Source: Myxococcales bacterium (GTDB lineage: Bacteria > Myxococcota_A > UBA9160 > UBA4427). From it: DNA of 53,840 bases. Of this stretch, positions 25,038-34,271 are shown in pieces (the first letter of the stretch is position 1; every line of letters starts with the position of its first letter). Position numbers and translations under genes: made by a program. The stretch is taken from positions 1 through 53,840 of the forward strand of contig JADFNE010000030.1 in assembly GCA_022563535.1 (NCBI GenBank), given 5' to 3'. The notes under the pieces were generated by a model. The model was not told the DNA's origin, searched no databases, and saw only the letters and a list, made by a program, of their open reading frames with translations.

Positions 25038-25348
25038 CGCTCTCTCCTGTCACTGCTTTTCGATCATGCGTTTGGGCCTGACGGGCGCCCATGAGGCCCA
25101 TGAGATAGCAAACCTCGTGATGTGGCGAGCCGGTGATCATCAGACCCGTATATGACGAAGAAACGTTTGCGGGGTGTTCGCGGGGTCAACTCGCAGGCAT
25201 CACACGAATCATCAGGCGGAGTGCGGGCCCCGCGGCCCCGCGGGGTTCGCGCGTTTCCATCCCCTGATACCCTTTTCTTTCGCGTTTCTCTTTCTGGTAT
25301 CACGGAGTCTGGGGCTGGAGAATAGGATCCTCGCCATGGCCAAGGCCG
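25038..25348. promoter_or_regulatory. Divergent promoter region with two inverted repeats
   Basis: This 311-bp gap lies between the RND exporter (minus) and a glycosyltransferase (plus), so it should hold both promoters. It contains a perfect GC palindrome, ccccgcgg-cc-ccgcgggg (25228-25245), and a 7-bp inverted repeat TGATACC/GGTATCA (25265-25271 and 25296-25302) around a pyrimidine-rich centre. The second could be an operator. No convincing -35/-10 pair stands out. Confidence 0.4.
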
Positions 25349-26116
25349 ATGAATGTCCGACAAATCGGCGCGCCGCACATGAATAACGCGAATCGCCGCG
25401 CACTGATCATCCTCCCCACCTACAACGAGAGGGACAATGTCCTCCCCCTGTTCGAGGAGATTCTCTCCGTATCCGATCAGGTCGAGATTCTTGTTGTGGA
25501 TGACTGCAGTCCCGACGGCACCGGTGACGTCGTTGCCGAAGCGCAGGCCAAAGAGCCCCGGATCCACTTGATCCGGCGCGAGGGCAAGTTGGGGCTCGGC
25601 ACCGCCTATCTCGCGGGCTTTCTTCGCGGAATCGAAGAAGGCTACGACTATATCTTCACGATGGATGCGGACCGAAGCCACAATCCGCGATATCTGCCGG
25701 CGTTGCTCGATTTGCTCGAACACGACGACATGGTGATCGGCTCGAGATACGTGCCCGGTGGTGGGATCGAGAACTGGCCAATCCACCGCCGGGCGCTCTC
25801 GAAGTTCGCCAATTTTTACACCCGGACGATGCTGCGAATTTCCGTCAATGACTGTACGTCGGGTTTCCGAGGCTACCGCCGGGAAGTACTGGAAGCCGTT
25901 GACCCGTTTCAGGTCAAGTCCAGCGGCTACTCATTTCTATACGAGATGGTTTGGCGCGTCTCTCGCGCCGGCTATCGCATTGGCGAGGTTCCCATCATTT
26001 TCGAGCAGCGCATCGCCGGTCATTCAAAGATCAACTCATCTGAAATCTACTTCGCCGCTGTGCGTGTTCTCGTCACTGCATTTTCGCGGCACGGTGTGCC
26101 GAAGCGCCCTTCCTGA
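25349..26116 (+). CDS. Polyprenol-phosphate mannosyltransferase-like glycosyltransferase (GT2)
   Basis: About 255 aa. The GT-A catalytic core is clear: IILPTYNERDNVLPLF, VVDDCSPDGTGDV, the metal-binding TMDADRSHNPRYLP and VIGSRYVPGGGIENWPIHRR. These are the DPM1/dolichol-phosphate mannose synthase hallmarks: transfer of a sugar from a nucleotide donor to a membrane polyprenyl phosphate. There is no C-terminal membrane domain. Either ATG 25349 (AAGG just upstream) or ATG 25379 may be the start; the conserved core begins soon after the second. Its 3' end overlaps the convergent membrane glycosyltransferase by 44 bp. A second DPM1-like gene is at 30839-31555. Confidence 0.92.
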   Translation: MNVRQIGAPHMNNANRRALIILPTYNERDNVLPLFEEILSVSDQVEILVVDDCSPDGTGDVVAEAQAKEPRIHLIRREGKLGLGTAYLAGFLRGIEEGYDYIFTMDADRSHNPRYLPALLDLLEHDDMVIGSRYVPGGGIENWPIHRRALSKFANFYTRTMLRISVNDCTSGFRGYRREVLEAVDPFQVKSSGYSFLYEMVWRVSRAGYRIGEVPIIFEQRIAGHSKINSSEIYFAAVRVLVTAFSRHGVPKRPS

Positions 26117-27809
26117 GTAGTCCCAACCAGGTCTCACCGCCGCCCTGAATCTTTTCCATCATCCGATAGTTCGTCTCGATGTAGAGATTGAGCTTTGGAA
26201 AGAGTTGACGAAACGGAGCGAACTCGGGGTACATCACCGGGTTGTACACAATGCATCTGGTTTGCGAGGATTCGAGTGATTCGATGATGCGATGGCCCAG
26301 GACGTTGCCGGGGATCGTCAAGTCGTAGCGAGAAACATTGCTTCGACCGGTAAGGAAGTAGACCACTGGCATGTAGGGTGCGACGAAGATGGCTTCGTCA
26401 TCGGCTGCGCATCGGTTCACAAAGGCTACGGCGTTGCGATACAGCTCGGCTTGACCGGGGCTGACCTGAAGATCGGCCCTTGGAAGTTCGAGCGGGGTCG
26501 AGTGCCAACGCGCGATGTCGGCAGAAGCCGCGACCCCGGCGATCGAGCCGGCTACGACCAGGGCGGCAACCCCGCAACGCAGGGCATTGGATCCGATGCC
26601 GGCGCGCTGCTTGAGCGCCGCGTCGCAGCGCGCCGCGAGCAGCCCCGCCGCGAGCAGGATCGGGGGCAGGACAAAGGCCAGGTGAGACCAGATCGCGGAT
26701 GGAAAGATCCCGAGAGAAAAGAGCAGTGCGAAGATCCCCACGACGCGCACATCGCGTCGATCGCGCGCGCTGCTGCTTCCTACCCGAAACCAACCCATGA
26801 CAAGTGTCATGAACAAGGTTGCGAGCGCAATCCCGTAGGAGAGTCGGATGGCAATGCTCTGCACGGTGGTGTCGACCTGAATGCCGAATAGAGGTTCGCC
26901 GTGGTACATCTTGTTGAACAGGTAGGGGGGCGAGTAGAGAAATACGAAGCGCGGGTCTTCGAGGGGATGATATCCGAGCACCGGCGGGATCGGATTATTG
27001 AACGATTCCAGCTGATCACCACCCAATTGGATCATGGTGGCGCTGATGAAATCCATCGACGTGCCGGTGGCGACGAAGTAGATGGTGAAGACAAGCGTGA
27101 TCGCGAGACCCGAACTGGCGATCGGCAGTAAGATGGCGATCCAACCGCGGTCTGCCAATCTAGAGTGGCGGCGGTTCCAGAGCAGGCCGATCAGAACGGC
27201 GGCGAACGCGAGCGCGCCGAAGTTCTGTTTGCAAAATACACCCAGTGCGAGAGTTACGCCGAGCCCGATGGCAGACGACATGCGGCCCTTGTCCAGCAGG
27301 TCGATCAGCAGGTAGAGGGAAGTCATGCAGAGGGCGAGTGCGAGGGATGAGTAATTGAACATGGCCAGCACGGGGAAGCTCATCGGTATCAATGCGAGAT
27401 AGAGCGCCGGAGCCACGACCGCCCAGCCGCGGGGCATGATCCTCACACCGGTGAGCCAGAGGCAGACCGCGATCGCGGCATTTACAGCGACCTGGGCCCA
27501 GCGGGTCACCAGCAGATCGTCTCCAAAAACCGCAAAGAGCAATGTCGTCAATTGATAGATACCCGGGAAAATTCCGGTATGGAGATCTCGGTAGAGAGCC
27601 TTCCCCGAAGCCATCCAGCTGGCGAGGGCCGCCAGATGTCCTTCGTCCATCGGAACAATGCTGCGATCGAAACTCTGGAGTTGCAGCAAAACCGCGAAGA
27701 CAAGGACTGCGAGGGTGCAGGCACTTTCCTTCGACCAGATATTTCTGCCCCAACTTTGTTTGCTACCGCTGGAATCGAGTGTCGCGTGCGGCCCGCTGGG
27801 GGTTCGCAT
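26073..27809 (-). CDS. GT-C-type membrane glycosyltransferase (PMT/ArnT-like)
   Basis: 578 aa from ATG 27809, nine bases after the upstream stop; the frame is open 118 codons further but that overlaps the methyltransferase gene. About 11-12 hydrophobic segments cover residues 30-420. The first periplasmic loop carries PMDEGHLAALASWMASGK and LYRDLHTGIFPGIYQL, the acidic 'DEG' loop of polyprenol-phosphate-sugar-using transferases. A soluble periplasmic domain (about 430-575) follows. It would transfer a sugar from polyprenyl phosphate, plausibly made by one of the two nearby DPM1-like enzymes, to a lipid or protein at the outer face of the inner membrane. Confidence 0.82.
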   Translation of the reverse strand: MRTPSGPHATLDSSGSKQSWGRNIWSKESACTLAVLVFAVLLQLQSFDRSIVPMDEGHLAALASWMASGKALYRDLHTGIFPGIYQLTTLLFAVFGDDLLVTRWAQVAVNAAIAVCLWLTGVRIMPRGWAVVAPALYLALIPMSFPVLAMFNYSSLALALCMTSLYLLIDLLDKGRMSSAIGLGVTLALGVFCKQNFGALAFAAVLIGLLWNRRHSRLADRGWIAILLPIASSGLAITLVFTIYFVATGTSMDFISATMIQLGGDQLESFNNPIPPVLGYHPLEDPRFVFLYSPPYLFNKMYHGEPLFGIQVDTTVQSIAIRLSYGIALATLFMTLVMGWFRVGSSSARDRRDVRVVGIFALLFSLGIFPSAIWSHLAFVLPPILLAAGLLAARCDAALKQRAGIGSNALRCGVAALVVAGSIAGVAASADIARWHSTPLELPRADLQVSPGQAELYRNAVAFVNRCAADDEAIFVAPYMPVVYFLTGRSNVSRYDLTIPGNVLGHRIIESLESSQTRCIVYNPVMYPEFAPFRQLFPKLNLYIETNYRMMEKIQGGGETWLGLLRKGASAHRAAKMQ

Positions 27810-27817
27810 GGGCGCAC

Positions 27818-28750
27818 TCAAGGAGCCACCCCTTCGGCCGCTTTGGTATGGGTGCGCCGCAGATTTTTTCGACAGACGGCCAATAGATCGATATCTGCCG
27901 GGTTGGCGGGAGCGATCGGGAAGTCGCCAACGTACGCATTCGGCAACCCGTCGTCGCTGTTCCGGATGCTGCGCCGAACCCAAAGCGCCCCCTTTGCGAA
28001 AAGCCACGCGACCCAGGCCTTGGGCAGGAGATTGCGAATTCCGAGCGGGTCGATTCGCATGATTTTGGCGATGCGCTCGAGGCGTGCATCGAAATAGGGT
28101 CTGACGGCTTTGGAGAGCCCGACTCCCTGCATCACCACTTCGTCGAAGTACGGCGCGAGGCAAGCGCGCAGCTCTTCGGATTCGTACTCGTGTACGTGAT
28201 ACGGATTGATCTTGTCCGAGGTCAGGATGTTCGGTGTGGTGATGATCGCCGTTCCACCGGGGGCGAGGAGCCGTGCGATCGACTCCAGGTAGACCTGCGG
28301 ATCGTCGAGATGCTCGATGACCTGAAAACTCACAATGAGATTGAACGAACCCGGCGCAAGGGGATTGGCGCGGAGGTCCGCTCGCACCCAGTCAATGTTG
28401 TCACGAGAGTTTTTTGCGTCGTGAGTAATGCGATCGAGTCCGACGACCCGGGGTAGGGCGTCCGCGAGTTCGGCAGTTCCGTAGCCCGAGCCACAACCGA
28501 GGTCGAGCACTCGCGGAGTCTCCTCGCGTTTACGGGGGCCGAATCCGACGCTCAAAGCAGCGCCGGGACTGGTTCTGGAATCGGAGTCGGAATTGGCCCC
28601 TGAATTTGCCCCTGAATTTGCCCCTGAATTTGCCCCTGAATTTGCATAGTCGAGAGCGTAGAGGTAGGGAGCGCGGTGTCGCGCTAGGTCGACGCCAAAC
28701 AGCGAACTCCCCGCGTGCAATCTCTCACCGGTAAACGCGACCTGACTCAT
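27818..28750 (-). CDS. SAM-dependent methyltransferase with an NSGA-repeat linker
   Basis: 310 aa. Class I fold: VLDLGCGSGYGTAELA, VGLDRITHD, WVRADLRANPLAPGSFNLIV, FQVIEHLDDP, then LLAPGGTAIITTPN. An unusual spacer lies between the N-terminal segment (GERLHAGSSLFGVDLARHRAPY) and the domain: four exact Asn-Ser-Gly-Ala units followed by NSDSDS. Substrate is unknown; in a surface-polysaccharide block such enzymes often methylate sugars. It overlaps the flippase-like gene (ATGA) and is followed nine bases later by the GT-C gene, so it is part of the same transcript. Confidence 0.88.
   Translation of the reverse strand: MSQVAFTGERLHAGSSLFGVDLARHRAPYLYALDYANSGANSGANSGANSGANSDSDSRTSPGAALSVGFGPRKREETPRVLDLGCGSGYGTAELADALPRVVGLDRITHDAKNSRDNIDWVRADLRANPLAPGSFNLIVSFQVIEHLDDPQVYLESIARLLAPGGTAIITTPNILTSDKINPYHVHEYESEELRACLAPYFDEVVMQGVGLSKAVRPYFDARLERIAKIMRIDPLGIRNLLPKAWVAWLFAKGALWVRRSIRNSDDGLPNAYVGDFPIAPANPADIDLLAVCRKNLRRTHTKAAEGVAP
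28596..28643 (-). repeat. Four perfect 12-bp tandem repeats inside the methyltransferase gene
   Basis: The plus-strand unit gcccctgaattt is repeated four times without change (48 bp). On the coding strand each copy encodes Asn-Ser-Gly-Ala in frame. Because the unit is a multiple of three, copy-number change would lengthen or shorten the linker without a frameshift. Confidence 0.95.
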
Positions 28751-29721
28751 GCTTCCTCTTCAAACGGTTCATCCTCAGACAGGGTACTGACAGACAACGT
28801 TTTCGCATCCCAAGCGGCGTCGTAGACCTCACGGCTGAACTCGCGTGCAAAAACGACACCGATCAGCGCGCGCATCACGATCAACCCCGCCGACATTGCG
28901 ATGCTACAGGCCAGAAGGTTATCCGCCGTGCCGTACGCCCGAAAGAATTCGACCATCGCGATCTGGCTTGGTCCGATGCCCGCGATCGACGGGAGCATCG
29001 CAACCAGGGCCACCGCCGAGAAGCTTACCAGCAAGGCACCAAATGGGACCTCGATTTCAAATGCATACAGCGCCGCCCAGCCCACGAGTTCAAAGCCCAT
29101 GACGAAGGCGAGACGAAGTACGGCCAACTCCACCAGGTCTCGCGTCGCGATCATACGCGCGGTGTGGAACAACTCGAGATTGCGAATCCGATCGAGGAGA
29201 CCGAGCGAAAAGGGAGCGCGGAGTAGCGCGAGCCCCCCAGCAATGAACGCAATGACGCCGAGGATCAGGCCCAACTGCAACTCCACTTGCGTTTCCGAGA
29301 CGAGGGTGACGCCGACGACCACTAGCGAGAGCACCATTCCGAGATCGAACATCATGATCAACATGACGATCCCGGCAGATTTCGCGACGCCAATACCGGC
29401 GCGACGACGGAGCAAGAGCGTGAGCGTCGCGGCACCGAGGGCGTAGTGCACGAGTGCCACCAGATAGCTTGCCGCCTTGACCCGTGCTGCAGTGATCAGG
29501 CCGAAGTCACTGCGACTCACGTGTGTCAGCCGCCGCAGTGTGATGGCTTCGATGAGGAGGCTCCAGGCGCCGTAAACGATCAGCGCCGCGACGAGGATCG
29601 CTGCCGCCCTCAGAGTGAGGTGGGCTCTCACGCCCTCAAAGTCGATGATGCGCGCGAGGTAGACGATCGCCGTGGCGCTGATCGCCGAGGGGATGCCCCA
29701 TTTTGAAAAATTGTTCTTCAC
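28747..29721 (-). CDS. Lysylphosphatidylglycerol-synthase-type (UPF0104) flippase-like membrane protein
   Basis: 324 aa with about eight hydrophobic helices and the AglD/LPG-synthase-TM pattern, including the late motif SIAGIGPSQIAMVEFFRAYG (typically PGGLGxxE). The catalytic C-terminal aminoacyl-transfer domain of MprF is absent, as in the stand-alone family thought to flip lipid-linked sugars or assist glycosyltransferases. GTG start overlapping the GT4 gene's stop (GTGA) indicates coupling. Placed between a GT4 and a methyltransferase, it probably serves the same surface-glycan pathway. Confidence 0.82.
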   Translation of the reverse strand: MKNNFSKWGIPSAISATAIVYLARIIDFEGVRAHLTLRAAAILVAALIVYGAWSLLIEAITLRRLTHVSRSDFGLITAARVKAASYLVALVHYALGAATLTLLLRRRAGIGVAKSAGIVMLIMMFDLGMVLSLVVVGVTLVSETQVELQLGLILGVIAFIAGGLALLRAPFSLGLLDRIRNLELFHTARMIATRDLVELAVLRLAFVMGFELVGWAALYAFEIEVPFGALLVSFSAVALVAMLPSIAGIGPSQIAMVEFFRAYGTADNLLACSIAMSAGLIVMRALIGVVFAREFSREVYDAAWDAKTLSVSTLSEDEPFEEEA

Positions 29722-30830
29722 TGCGATTGCCGCGCGTCTTCGATCGTTTCCGCCATTGCGTCCGCCGCGGAGTCCCAGTCGAAGTTCTTCGACCAGGCGA
29801 GCGCGCGTTCGGACATCTGGATCGCGAGCGCATCATTGCCGAGTAGTTCGCCGATGCGCGATCGAAAACCGTCCACGTCGCGACTCGCGACCAGGAAGCC
29901 GGTTTCACCGTCAAGCACACTGTCCCGCAGTCCGTCCGCGTCGGTTGCCACCACCGGAGTGCCCAGAGCGTTGCTCTCGATGATCGTGAGTCCCCATCCC
30001 TCTTTTTCGGAAGGACATACACACACACGAGTCTGCGAAATCAGTTCGTCGCGTTCACGGTCGTCGATGAATCCGGTGAAGCGTGTGCGCTCTTGGATCC
30101 CCAGTTCTATCGCGAGTGCTTCGAGGGAATCCCGCGCCGCTCCGCGGCCAATGACGAGGATCTCGAGGTCGGGGAACTGCTCGACCAGTGAAGCGCATGC
30201 GCGAAGCATGATGTCGACATTTTTGTACACCTCGAGTCGCCCCAGGTAGGCGACCCGCATTCCGCGTGGCCTCTTGGTGTCGATCTCGGGATGCTGAATT
30301 CCACAGTGATCGACGCGGATCCTGTCTGAATCGATTCCCCGCCGAATCAGATCCGAGCGAGTGCTCTCGGAGATGGAAACGAATGGAAGCTGCTTGTAGA
30401 AGAAGGGGATCAACCGCTCGGTGATCCAAACGGTAGCGGCCACGGGCCAGGAGACCTGCTGGAATGCGACTTCGCCGAACAGGTGGTGGCATACCACCAA
30501 CACGGGGACCGCCGAGTAGATGGGCGAATAGAACGGCACCTTGTTCAGGCATTCGACGACGATGTCAAACTCGCCGTTGCGGGTTGCTCGCGCGGTAGTC
30601 CAGGCTACGCGGGGGTAATAAAATCGAAGTCGCCCGAGCCGCCAGATCCGTATCCCGTCGATCTCGTCTTCGGTTTTGCAACCGGCAAAACTCGAAGCGG
30701 CGAGGGTGACTTCATACCCACGTGCGACGAGTCGACGAAAAACTTCGGCGACGTGGATCTCCGCGCCACCAGCTCTGGGGTTTTGAGGGTCGCGCTCGTT
30801 GAGGACGAGTACCCGACAGGGTGACGTCAT
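29718..30830 (-). CDS. GT4-family glycosyltransferase
   Basis: 370 aa from ATG 30830, nine bases after the previous stop. GT-B fold: N-terminal NERDPQNPRAGGAEIHVAEVF (acceptor-side glycine-rich loop), linker, and C-terminal nucleotide-sugar domain with VAYLGRLEVYKNVDIML, CVCPSEKEGWGLTIIESNALG (the EX7E region) and TPVVATDADGLRDSV. It adds a sugar from a nucleotide donor with retention, cytoplasmic or membrane-associated. Acceptor unknown. It is in the middle of the minus-strand surface-glycan set. Confidence 0.92.
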   Translation of the reverse strand: MTSPCRVLVLNERDPQNPRAGGAEIHVAEVFRRLVARGYEVTLAASSFAGCKTEDEIDGIRIWRLGRLRFYYPRVAWTTARATRNGEFDIVVECLNKVPFYSPIYSAVPVLVVCHHLFGEVAFQQVSWPVAATVWITERLIPFFYKQLPFVSISESTRSDLIRRGIDSDRIRVDHCGIQHPEIDTKRPRGMRVAYLGRLEVYKNVDIMLRACASLVEQFPDLEILVIGRGAARDSLEALAIELGIQERTRFTGFIDDRERDELISQTRVCVCPSEKEGWGLTIIESNALGTPVVATDADGLRDSVLDGETGFLVASRDVDGFRSRIGELLGNDALAIQMSERALAWSKNFDWDSAADAMAETIEDARQSQ

Positions 30831-30838
30831 TGCCAAGC

Positions 30839-31555
30839 CTAGATGCGACCGAGTGCGTCGCTGATGCGCAGCCACCAGACGATCCAGAAAGCTTCGAATG
30901 CGATGTTCAAGCTGAGTTTAGATTCTCCGAGTGTTCGATCTACAAAGAAAAAGGGCAGTTCCTTGATGCGGGCGCCGTGTTTTTCGAATCGATAATTCAT
31001 CTCGATCTGGAACGCATAACCGTCGGAGCGAATGCTCTCGAAGCCAATCTGTTCGAGCAACTCGCGGCGAACGCAACGGAAACCCCCGGTTAGATCCGTA
31101 ATCGACAGCCCGGTGACGAGCCGGGCGTACACCCCCGCGAAATAGCTGATCAGGATGCGCTCGATCGGCCAGTTCACCACCGTGATGCCGTTGACGTAAC
31201 GCGAGCCCATCACGATGTCGTGGTGCTCGATTTCGTCCAACATTTCCGGGATGGTCCCGGGTGGATGCGAAAAATCGGCATCCATCTGGATCACGATCTC
31301 CGCGCCGAGTTCCAGCGCCATCGCGATTCCAGCGCGATAGGCGGAACCCAGTCCAGCTTTCTCGGGCCGGTGAAGTACGTGGACTCGGCCCGTCCGCTTT
31401 TGCAAGTCGTCAGCGACCTTTCCCGTTCCGTCCGGTGAGTTGTCATCCACGATCAGAACTTCGATCTGATGATCCTGTTCCAGTACTTCCGCAACGATGA
31501 GCGGCAAGTTCTCCACTTCGTTGTAGGTTGGGATGACGACGATCACGCTTGACAT
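30839..31555 (-). CDS. Polyprenol-monophosphomannose synthase-like glycosyltransferase (GT2)
   Basis: 238 aa. VVIPTYNEVENLPLIV, IVDDNSPDGTGKVADDL, IQMDADFSHPPGTIPEML and VMGSRYVNGITVVNWPIER are the signature of bacterial Ppm/DPM1 enzymes. The core is close in pattern to the gene at 25349 but clearly a separate paralogue (GGFRCVRRELLEQIGF versus SGFRGYRREVLEAVDP). It would charge undecaprenyl or decaprenyl phosphate with a hexose at the cytoplasmic face. It is first in the minus-strand set, with ATG 31555 chosen because the conserved core begins immediately; the gap to the divergent membrane protein is 210 bp. Confidence 0.93.
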   Translation of the reverse strand: MSSVIVVIPTYNEVENLPLIVAEVLEQDHQIEVLIVDDNSPDGTGKVADDLQKRTGRVHVLHRPEKAGLGSAYRAGIAMALELGAEIVIQMDADFSHPPGTIPEMLDEIEHHDIVMGSRYVNGITVVNWPIERILISYFAGVYARLVTGLSITDLTGGFRCVRRELLEQIGFESIRSDGYAFQIEMNYRFEKHGARIKELPFFFVDRTLGESKLSLNIAFEAFWIVWWLRISDALGRI

Positions 31556-31765
31556 GAGTGCTCCCGAGAGTGAGCGATAGCTTAGTCCTTTCGCCGGTCG
31601 ATGCACGGATGAGACGCGCTTGTTCGTGATGTTGCAACGCAACCGCATGGCGATTGCCGGTTGCTTGAACTGCTCTGCGTATGTCTGTCATCTGCGGCCC
31701 CTCGACGGCACAGGCGTTCGCTACGCTTCTGCCTCTATCGAAATTCAACTGCGAACGGGTGATCA

Positions 31766-34057
31766 GTGGACGGTTCCTCACACAGCTCGACGCAGAACGG
31801 CAAGACCGAGAGCCGCATCGACGCGCATTGCGCAGCCGTAATCTTCGCTGGGTCGGGGTTGCTCTTCGTAGTCGCGCTCTCGCTCTATCTTGCAGCGGCG
31901 CCAACCTTCACGAACGATTTCTGGTTTCACCTGAAGATGGGAGAGGTGTATTGGCTCGAGGGCCTGTGGCCGGATGCTGATCCCATGCTCCATACCGCCC
32001 TCGCCAGTGCACCCATCCAACACGAATGGCTCTTCGGCGTGCTGCTCCACGGACTCGAACGAACGACGGGGTTCTTCGGCATTCGAGTCGCCCATGCCCT
32101 GGCAGTTCTCGCCATCATTGGATTCGGTTACGCGATCGCGCGGAAAACTTCCGCCAATACTCTGGTCGCATGTCTGATCGCCACGGCCTTCGCGATCCTG
32201 GCCTGGACTCGTCTCTATCAACTGCGTCCCGATCTGTTGAGCATCCCCGCAACGCTTGTGACCTGCATGCTGTTCATGGCTTCGTATCGTGTGCCGACCC
32301 GGCGTGAGTGGTTTGCGTTTGCATGCATGATGTTGGTCTGGGCGAATTCACACTCGCTCTTCGCACTCGCTCCCCTGCTCCTGTTTGCGGGTCTGCTCGG
32401 AACAGGCTTGCGCGCGGGTGCAGAGTGGTATCTGTTCGAAGCGGGCGATCGTCGCACTGCCCTGGCTGCCACGCGCCGTATTGCCTTGGCGCTCATTCTG
32501 GCGATCGGTATTTCTGTCTTTGTATCGCTGTTGAATCCTCGCGGGATCGAACAACACCTCACCTTCTTTGCATCCTCGCAAGATGCGGCCATCTGGTCGG
32601 TCAAAGATGAATGGTCGCACTTCGATCCATGGGTAGCGTCGAACAACCCGGGTACGGTCAGTCCACTCCTCTTTGGATTGATGGACGGCATTCTGATCGC
32701 GTTCGGCTTGACGTCGATTGCGGGAATCTGGGCAATCTTGCGCCGGCGGGCTCGAGCTCTCGAAACATTCGACCCCATCGCGTTCGGTCTCTCGCTCGCG
32801 AGCATCGTGGCGATTTTTGTTTCGGTTCGTTTTCTATGGCTGGCGATCTTTCCGATGTTGTTTGTCGGTCGAGCGCTCGGCAGTGCACTTGTGCAGTCGC
32901 GCATGCGATCCGACAGCCGGGAGATCGTGTGTTGGATACTTGCCCTTGCGACGCTCGGTTTGGGAATCCAGTTTTACAGGGTCGGGGGCTATCAGACGAC
33001 CGCCGACAGATTGCCCGATAGCGTTGCTGAGTATTTTTCGACGCCCTATCTCTCGCGGAAATTCCACGTCGCCGGTGTCCAATTTCTTCGCGACGCCGAA
33101 GTCGAGGGACGGTTGTTCAACAGCTATGGGATGGGCGGATTTCTCGGGTATTGGTTGTCACCGAAACTCTCGACCTACATAGACAGTCGGACCGAGCACT
33201 ACCCTCCTGAAGTCGTCACTGAATACACTCGCATCACTCGGATGCGGGAGTTGGGAGGCCGCTTCAGTTATCTCGATACCCTGGACAGCCGGGAAATCGA
33301 CTTCTTCTTTGGCGTTGGAATGCCGGTCGGGCTTGTGACCCGCGCGGGACCGAGCACGACCGCTCATCTCGAGGGCATGCCCAATTGGGTTCCGGTGTCC
33401 CGGTCCCTCAATCACGCGATCTACCTTCGCGATCATTCTCGCAACGACGAAAATTTTGCAAAGATCGAGCGCTACTACGCAGCTCGCGGTATCGCGTTCG
33501 ACCGCCATCACGGCATCGATGTTGCGGCCACGGTTGCTTCCAACATCGATTGGGCGCTGGCCAACGATTTATTGACCCCTGGCCAGGCCCAGAGGATCAC
33601 GTTGCGCACGAGCGCTGACCCGGTGGAACGGGCGGCTGCCCTCGAAGCGCTCGCCTGGGTCTATACCCTGGGTGGTTCGTATTCGGCAGCAGGTGGAGTG
33701 GAGCGTGAACTCGCGCAGCTGAAGCGAGTTTCAGATTCATCGCTGCGCAGGCAGGTGTACAGCGCCATGAAACTCGATCGACCCGAAGAGGCCAATCGAG
33801 CCGCTGCGGAACTCGTCCGCAAGTTTCCCAAAGAGGCGAATGCACGCGTCGTGCAACAGCTCGCGATCGCTTTCGCCGAAGTGTCTCGCTTGACCGCGGG
33901 CCGCATGGAGGTCGGGGCGAGAAACGTCGCGCTCGGACGCGTCGCTCAACAGCTTCCATTGCTGACCCCGTTCGAAGCCGGTTTGATCGAATGGGGCATG
34001 CCGGGTGAGCCACAGGTTGAAGTTTCTGAAGCGTTGGTGCCAAAATTTCGGCGCTAA
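31766..34057 (+). CDS. Large membrane protein with GT-C-like N-terminus and helical-repeat tail
   Basis: 763 aa. After a short polar N-terminus come about 10-11 membrane helices (residues 24-410). The first extracytoplasmic loop, TFTNDFWFHLKMGEVYWLEG, followed by QHEWLFGVLLH, resembles the acidic loop of GT-C transferases or O-antigen/oligosaccharyl enzymes. Residues about 430-600 form a periplasmic domain; the last 150 residues (ALEALAWVYTLGGSYSAAGG and similar) look like TPR or other alpha repeats. I do not recognise a named family. GTG start with a weak binding site. Its neighbour on the left is the divergent DPM1-like gene, so a role in the same glycan pathway is likely but inferred. Confidence 0.72.
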   Translation: MDGSSHSSTQNGKTESRIDAHCAAVIFAGSGLLFVVALSLYLAAAPTFTNDFWFHLKMGEVYWLEGLWPDADPMLHTALASAPIQHEWLFGVLLHGLERTTGFFGIRVAHALAVLAIIGFGYAIARKTSANTLVACLIATAFAILAWTRLYQLRPDLLSIPATLVTCMLFMASYRVPTRREWFAFACMMLVWANSHSLFALAPLLLFAGLLGTGLRAGAEWYLFEAGDRRTALAATRRIALALILAIGISVFVSLLNPRGIEQHLTFFASSQDAAIWSVKDEWSHFDPWVASNNPGTVSPLLFGLMDGILIAFGLTSIAGIWAILRRRARALETFDPIAFGLSLASIVAIFVSVRFLWLAIFPMLFVGRALGSALVQSRMRSDSREIVCWILALATLGLGIQFYRVGGYQTTADRLPDSVAEYFSTPYLSRKFHVAGVQFLRDAEVEGRLFNSYGMGGFLGYWLSPKLSTYIDSRTEHYPPEVVTEYTRITRMRELGGRFSYLDTLDSREIDFFFGVGMPVGLVTRAGPSTTAHLEGMPNWVPVSRSLNHAIYLRDHSRNDENFAKIERYYAARGIAFDRHHGIDVAATVASNIDWALANDLLTPGQAQRITLRTSADPVERAAALEALAWVYTLGGSYSAAGGVERELAQLKRVSDSSLRRQVYSAMKLDRPEEANRAAAELVRKFPKEANARVVQQLAIAFAEVSRLTAGRMEVGARNVALGRVAQQLPLLTPFEAGLIEWGMPGEPQVEVSEALVPKFRR

Positions 34058-34271
34058 TTTGCCGACCTCCATTCGAGTCGCAGGCATCCCTCTGGGGGAA
34101 ATACGTCTTCTCACCTTTCAGCGAAGTTGGTTGCATCAATTTTGGTGGTTCTCGTCATCTTATTTCAATAATCCCGTGTGTGTGCCCGCCGCAACGCTAT
34201 GATTTTTACACCGCCCCCCTCTAGAAACTCGCTGGTGATGACGATTGTGAGGATCAGACGGAGGTGACGTG

